NCBI GenBank assembly: GCA_049587975.1
Contig: JBAVEY010000034.1
Coordinates: 1-14,897 of the forward strand
Length of the DNA stretch: 14,897 nt
From: DASSJM01 sp049587975
GTDB taxonomy: Bacteria; Actinomycetota; UBA4738; HRBIN12
Direction of reading: 5' to 3'
Part shown: positions 14,162-14,897 of the stretch, in pieces
Layout: every line of letters starts with the position of its first letter
How positions within the stretch are numbered: position 1 is the first letter of the stretch
The notes under the pieces: model-generated
What the model saw: only the letters and a program-made list of their open reading frames with translations
What the model was told of the DNA's origin: nothing
The model's database searches: none
Program-made: the position numbers and the translations under genes

Positions 14162-14638
14162 ATGGGCACCATCGAACTCGACGGGTTCCTCGCCGATTCG
14201 GTGGCGTCCGTGCAGGGCAAGCTGTACGCGCTCGGCGCCGGCTGGAACCGGATCGCCGTGGCCCTGTTCCCCGCCCGGCACGACCGCATCGGGATCGGCC
14301 TGCTGTTCCGGGTGCCCCCAGGGTCCGTGACCGAGCCCCGGCGGTTCGAGCTCAGGCTGATCGGCCCAGCAGACCAGGACCTCGCGCTCGGATCCGGGCC
14401 CGAGGGTCCCGTGAACCGCATCGGCGGCGAGTTCACCGCCGGCGGAGACGCGGAGCAGATCGTGCCGATCGCGCTCAACCTGAACAGCCTCGCGCTGCCC
14501 GCTCCGGGCTCGTACCGCGTGGTGATCTCCATGCAGGGCGAGGACGTGAAGACGCTGCCGTTCACGGTGCAGGCGCTCGCGGCCCAACCGCGGCAAGAGC
14601 CGCCGCCCACGACGACCGGGACGGCCGGCTACCTCTGA
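14162..14638 (+). CDS. DUF6941-like small protein, function unknown
   Basis: A 158-residue protein lacking a signal peptide or membrane helix. FLADSVASVQGKLYALGAGW near the N-terminus, a beta-rich middle (IGIGLLFRVPPG, RRFELRLIGPAD) and LALPAPGSYRVVISMQGED near the C-terminus fit the pattern I associate with the DUF6941 family. Those are small, probably beta-sandwich proteins of unknown role, common in actinobacteria. The ATG at 14162 is directly preceded by an in-frame GTG (14159), and GGGGG at 14153-14157 serves as a weak ribosome binding site for either. The C-terminal tail (QPRQEPPPTTTGT) is low-complexity and probably disordered. The gene is wedged, on the opposite strand, between the tdh and kbl genes and overlaps the tdh end by 10 nt. 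Its relation to threonine metabolism is unknown. Confidence 0.7.
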   Translation: MGTIELDGFLADSVASVQGKLYALGAGWNRIAVALFPARHDRIGIGLLFRVPPGSVTEPRRFELRLIGPADQDLALGSGPEGPVNRIGGEFTAGGDAEQIVPIALNLNSLALPAPGSYRVVISMQGEDVKTLPFTVQALAAQPRQEPPPTTTGTAGYL

Positions 14639-14897
14639 TCGCTCGCGCGCGGGAAGACGATGACCTTCGCGGCGTGACCCGACGCGGCAGTCTCGAACGC
14701 CTCTTCATACCGATCCAGTGGGAAGCGATGGGTGATGACCGGCGAGATGTCGACCCGGCCGGTCGAGAGCAACGTCGTCGTCTGCTGCCACGTCCGGAAC
14801 ATCTGACGCCCCGTGATCCCCAGGATCCGGGCCTCCTTGAAGATCACCTGGTCGTTCAGGTCGAGCGTGACGGGACCGTCCGGCAACCCCAGGAGCG
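14629..14897 (-). CDS. tdh: L-threonine 3-dehydrogenase, C-terminal part (cut by right edge)
   Basis: The last 89 or so codons of a zinc-dependent medium-chain dehydrogenase; the rest lies beyond the right edge. The segment LPDGPVTLDLNDQVIFKEARILGITGRQMFRTWQ (continuing to ISPVITHRFPLDRYEEAFE and GHAAKVIVFP) follows the known C-terminus of bacterial threonine dehydrogenase closely. There the pattern is VIFKG...I.GI.GR.MF.TW followed by a PxITHRF segment and KVIL. The enzyme oxidises threonine to 2-amino-3-oxobutyrate with NAD+, feeding the kbl product downstream. The catalytic zinc site is not in the window, so its integrity cannot be judged. It ends at TAG 14629-14631, overlapping the convergent small gene by 10 nt. 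Confidence 0.85.
   Translation of the reverse strand, partial: LLGLPDGPVTLDLNDQVIFKEARILGITGRQMFRTWQQTTTLLSTGRVDISPVITHRFPLDRYEEAFETAASGHAAKVIVFPRASDQR

Noticed and set aside
1..14897. tRNA or rRNA genes, CRISPR arrays, insertion sequences, attachment sites
   Set aside because: I saw no cloverleaf-type sequence, no regularly spaced repeat, no transposase motif and no flanking duplications by eye; a covariance-model search would be needed to exclude small RNAs.

Overview
The window is about 15 kb of very GC-rich, densely packed bacterial DNA. It has GTG starts, a Tat-type lipoprotein, an MMPL exporter with a divergent TetR regulator, an LLM-class (probably F420-dependent) oxidoreductase and possible leaderless starts (a TANNNT box 6-8 nt before the start codon). 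Together these point to an actinobacterium (Actinomycetota), perhaps an uncultured soil or freshwater lineage. Genus cannot be judged. I see no tRNA, rRNA, CRISPR array, insertion sequence or phage gene, and no gap between genes longer than about 190 bp. Apart from one frameshifted hydrolase the region looks like ordinary chromosome.

Layout. (1) 1-6370 looks like a polyamine uptake and oxidation module. It holds the N-terminal part of an FAD amine oxidase (minus, cut by the left edge), a divergent PotD-PotB-PotC-like transporter operon (plus), the PotA-like ATPase on the opposite strand, and an aldehyde dehydrogenase of the aminoaldehyde/betaine-aldehyde type (minus). An ABM-like small protein lies just upstream of the dehydrogenase. 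(2) 6801-8693 carries an alpha/beta hydrolase with a one-base frameshift, a small two-helix membrane protein and an AlkD-type DNA glycosylase (all plus). (3) 8695-12039 carries an LLM-class oxidoreductase and a large MMPL/RND exporter (both minus), separated by a strong hairpin terminator. A TetR-family regulator diverges from the exporter across a complex operator. (4) 12918-14897 is a threonine-to-glycine pair, kbl and the C-terminal end of tdh (both minus). A plus-strand gene resembling the DUF6941 family sits between them.

How the genes work together. The most informative signal is a repeated operator-like sequence. A perfect 14-bp palindrome, TGAACGATCGTTCA, lies 23 nt before the aldehyde dehydrogenase. 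A 12/14 copy lies 24 nt before the ATPase and a 10/14 copy lies 20 nt before the binding-protein gene. This would tie the split transporter and the dehydrogenase into one regulon under a repressor, probably TetR-like, encoded outside the window. The inferred pathway is polyamine import, oxidation to an aminoaldehyde by the amine oxidase, then oxidation to the amino acid by the dehydrogenase. Separately, the TetR/MMPL pair looks like a self-contained inducible efflux unit with three related half-sites overlapping both promoters.

All four convergent gene junctions are extremely tight, from a 10-nt overlap to an 8-nt gap. At one of them the two stop codons interlock in a single CTAG. No wholly new system is evident; the candidate regulon and the regulatory architecture are the parts most worth following up.
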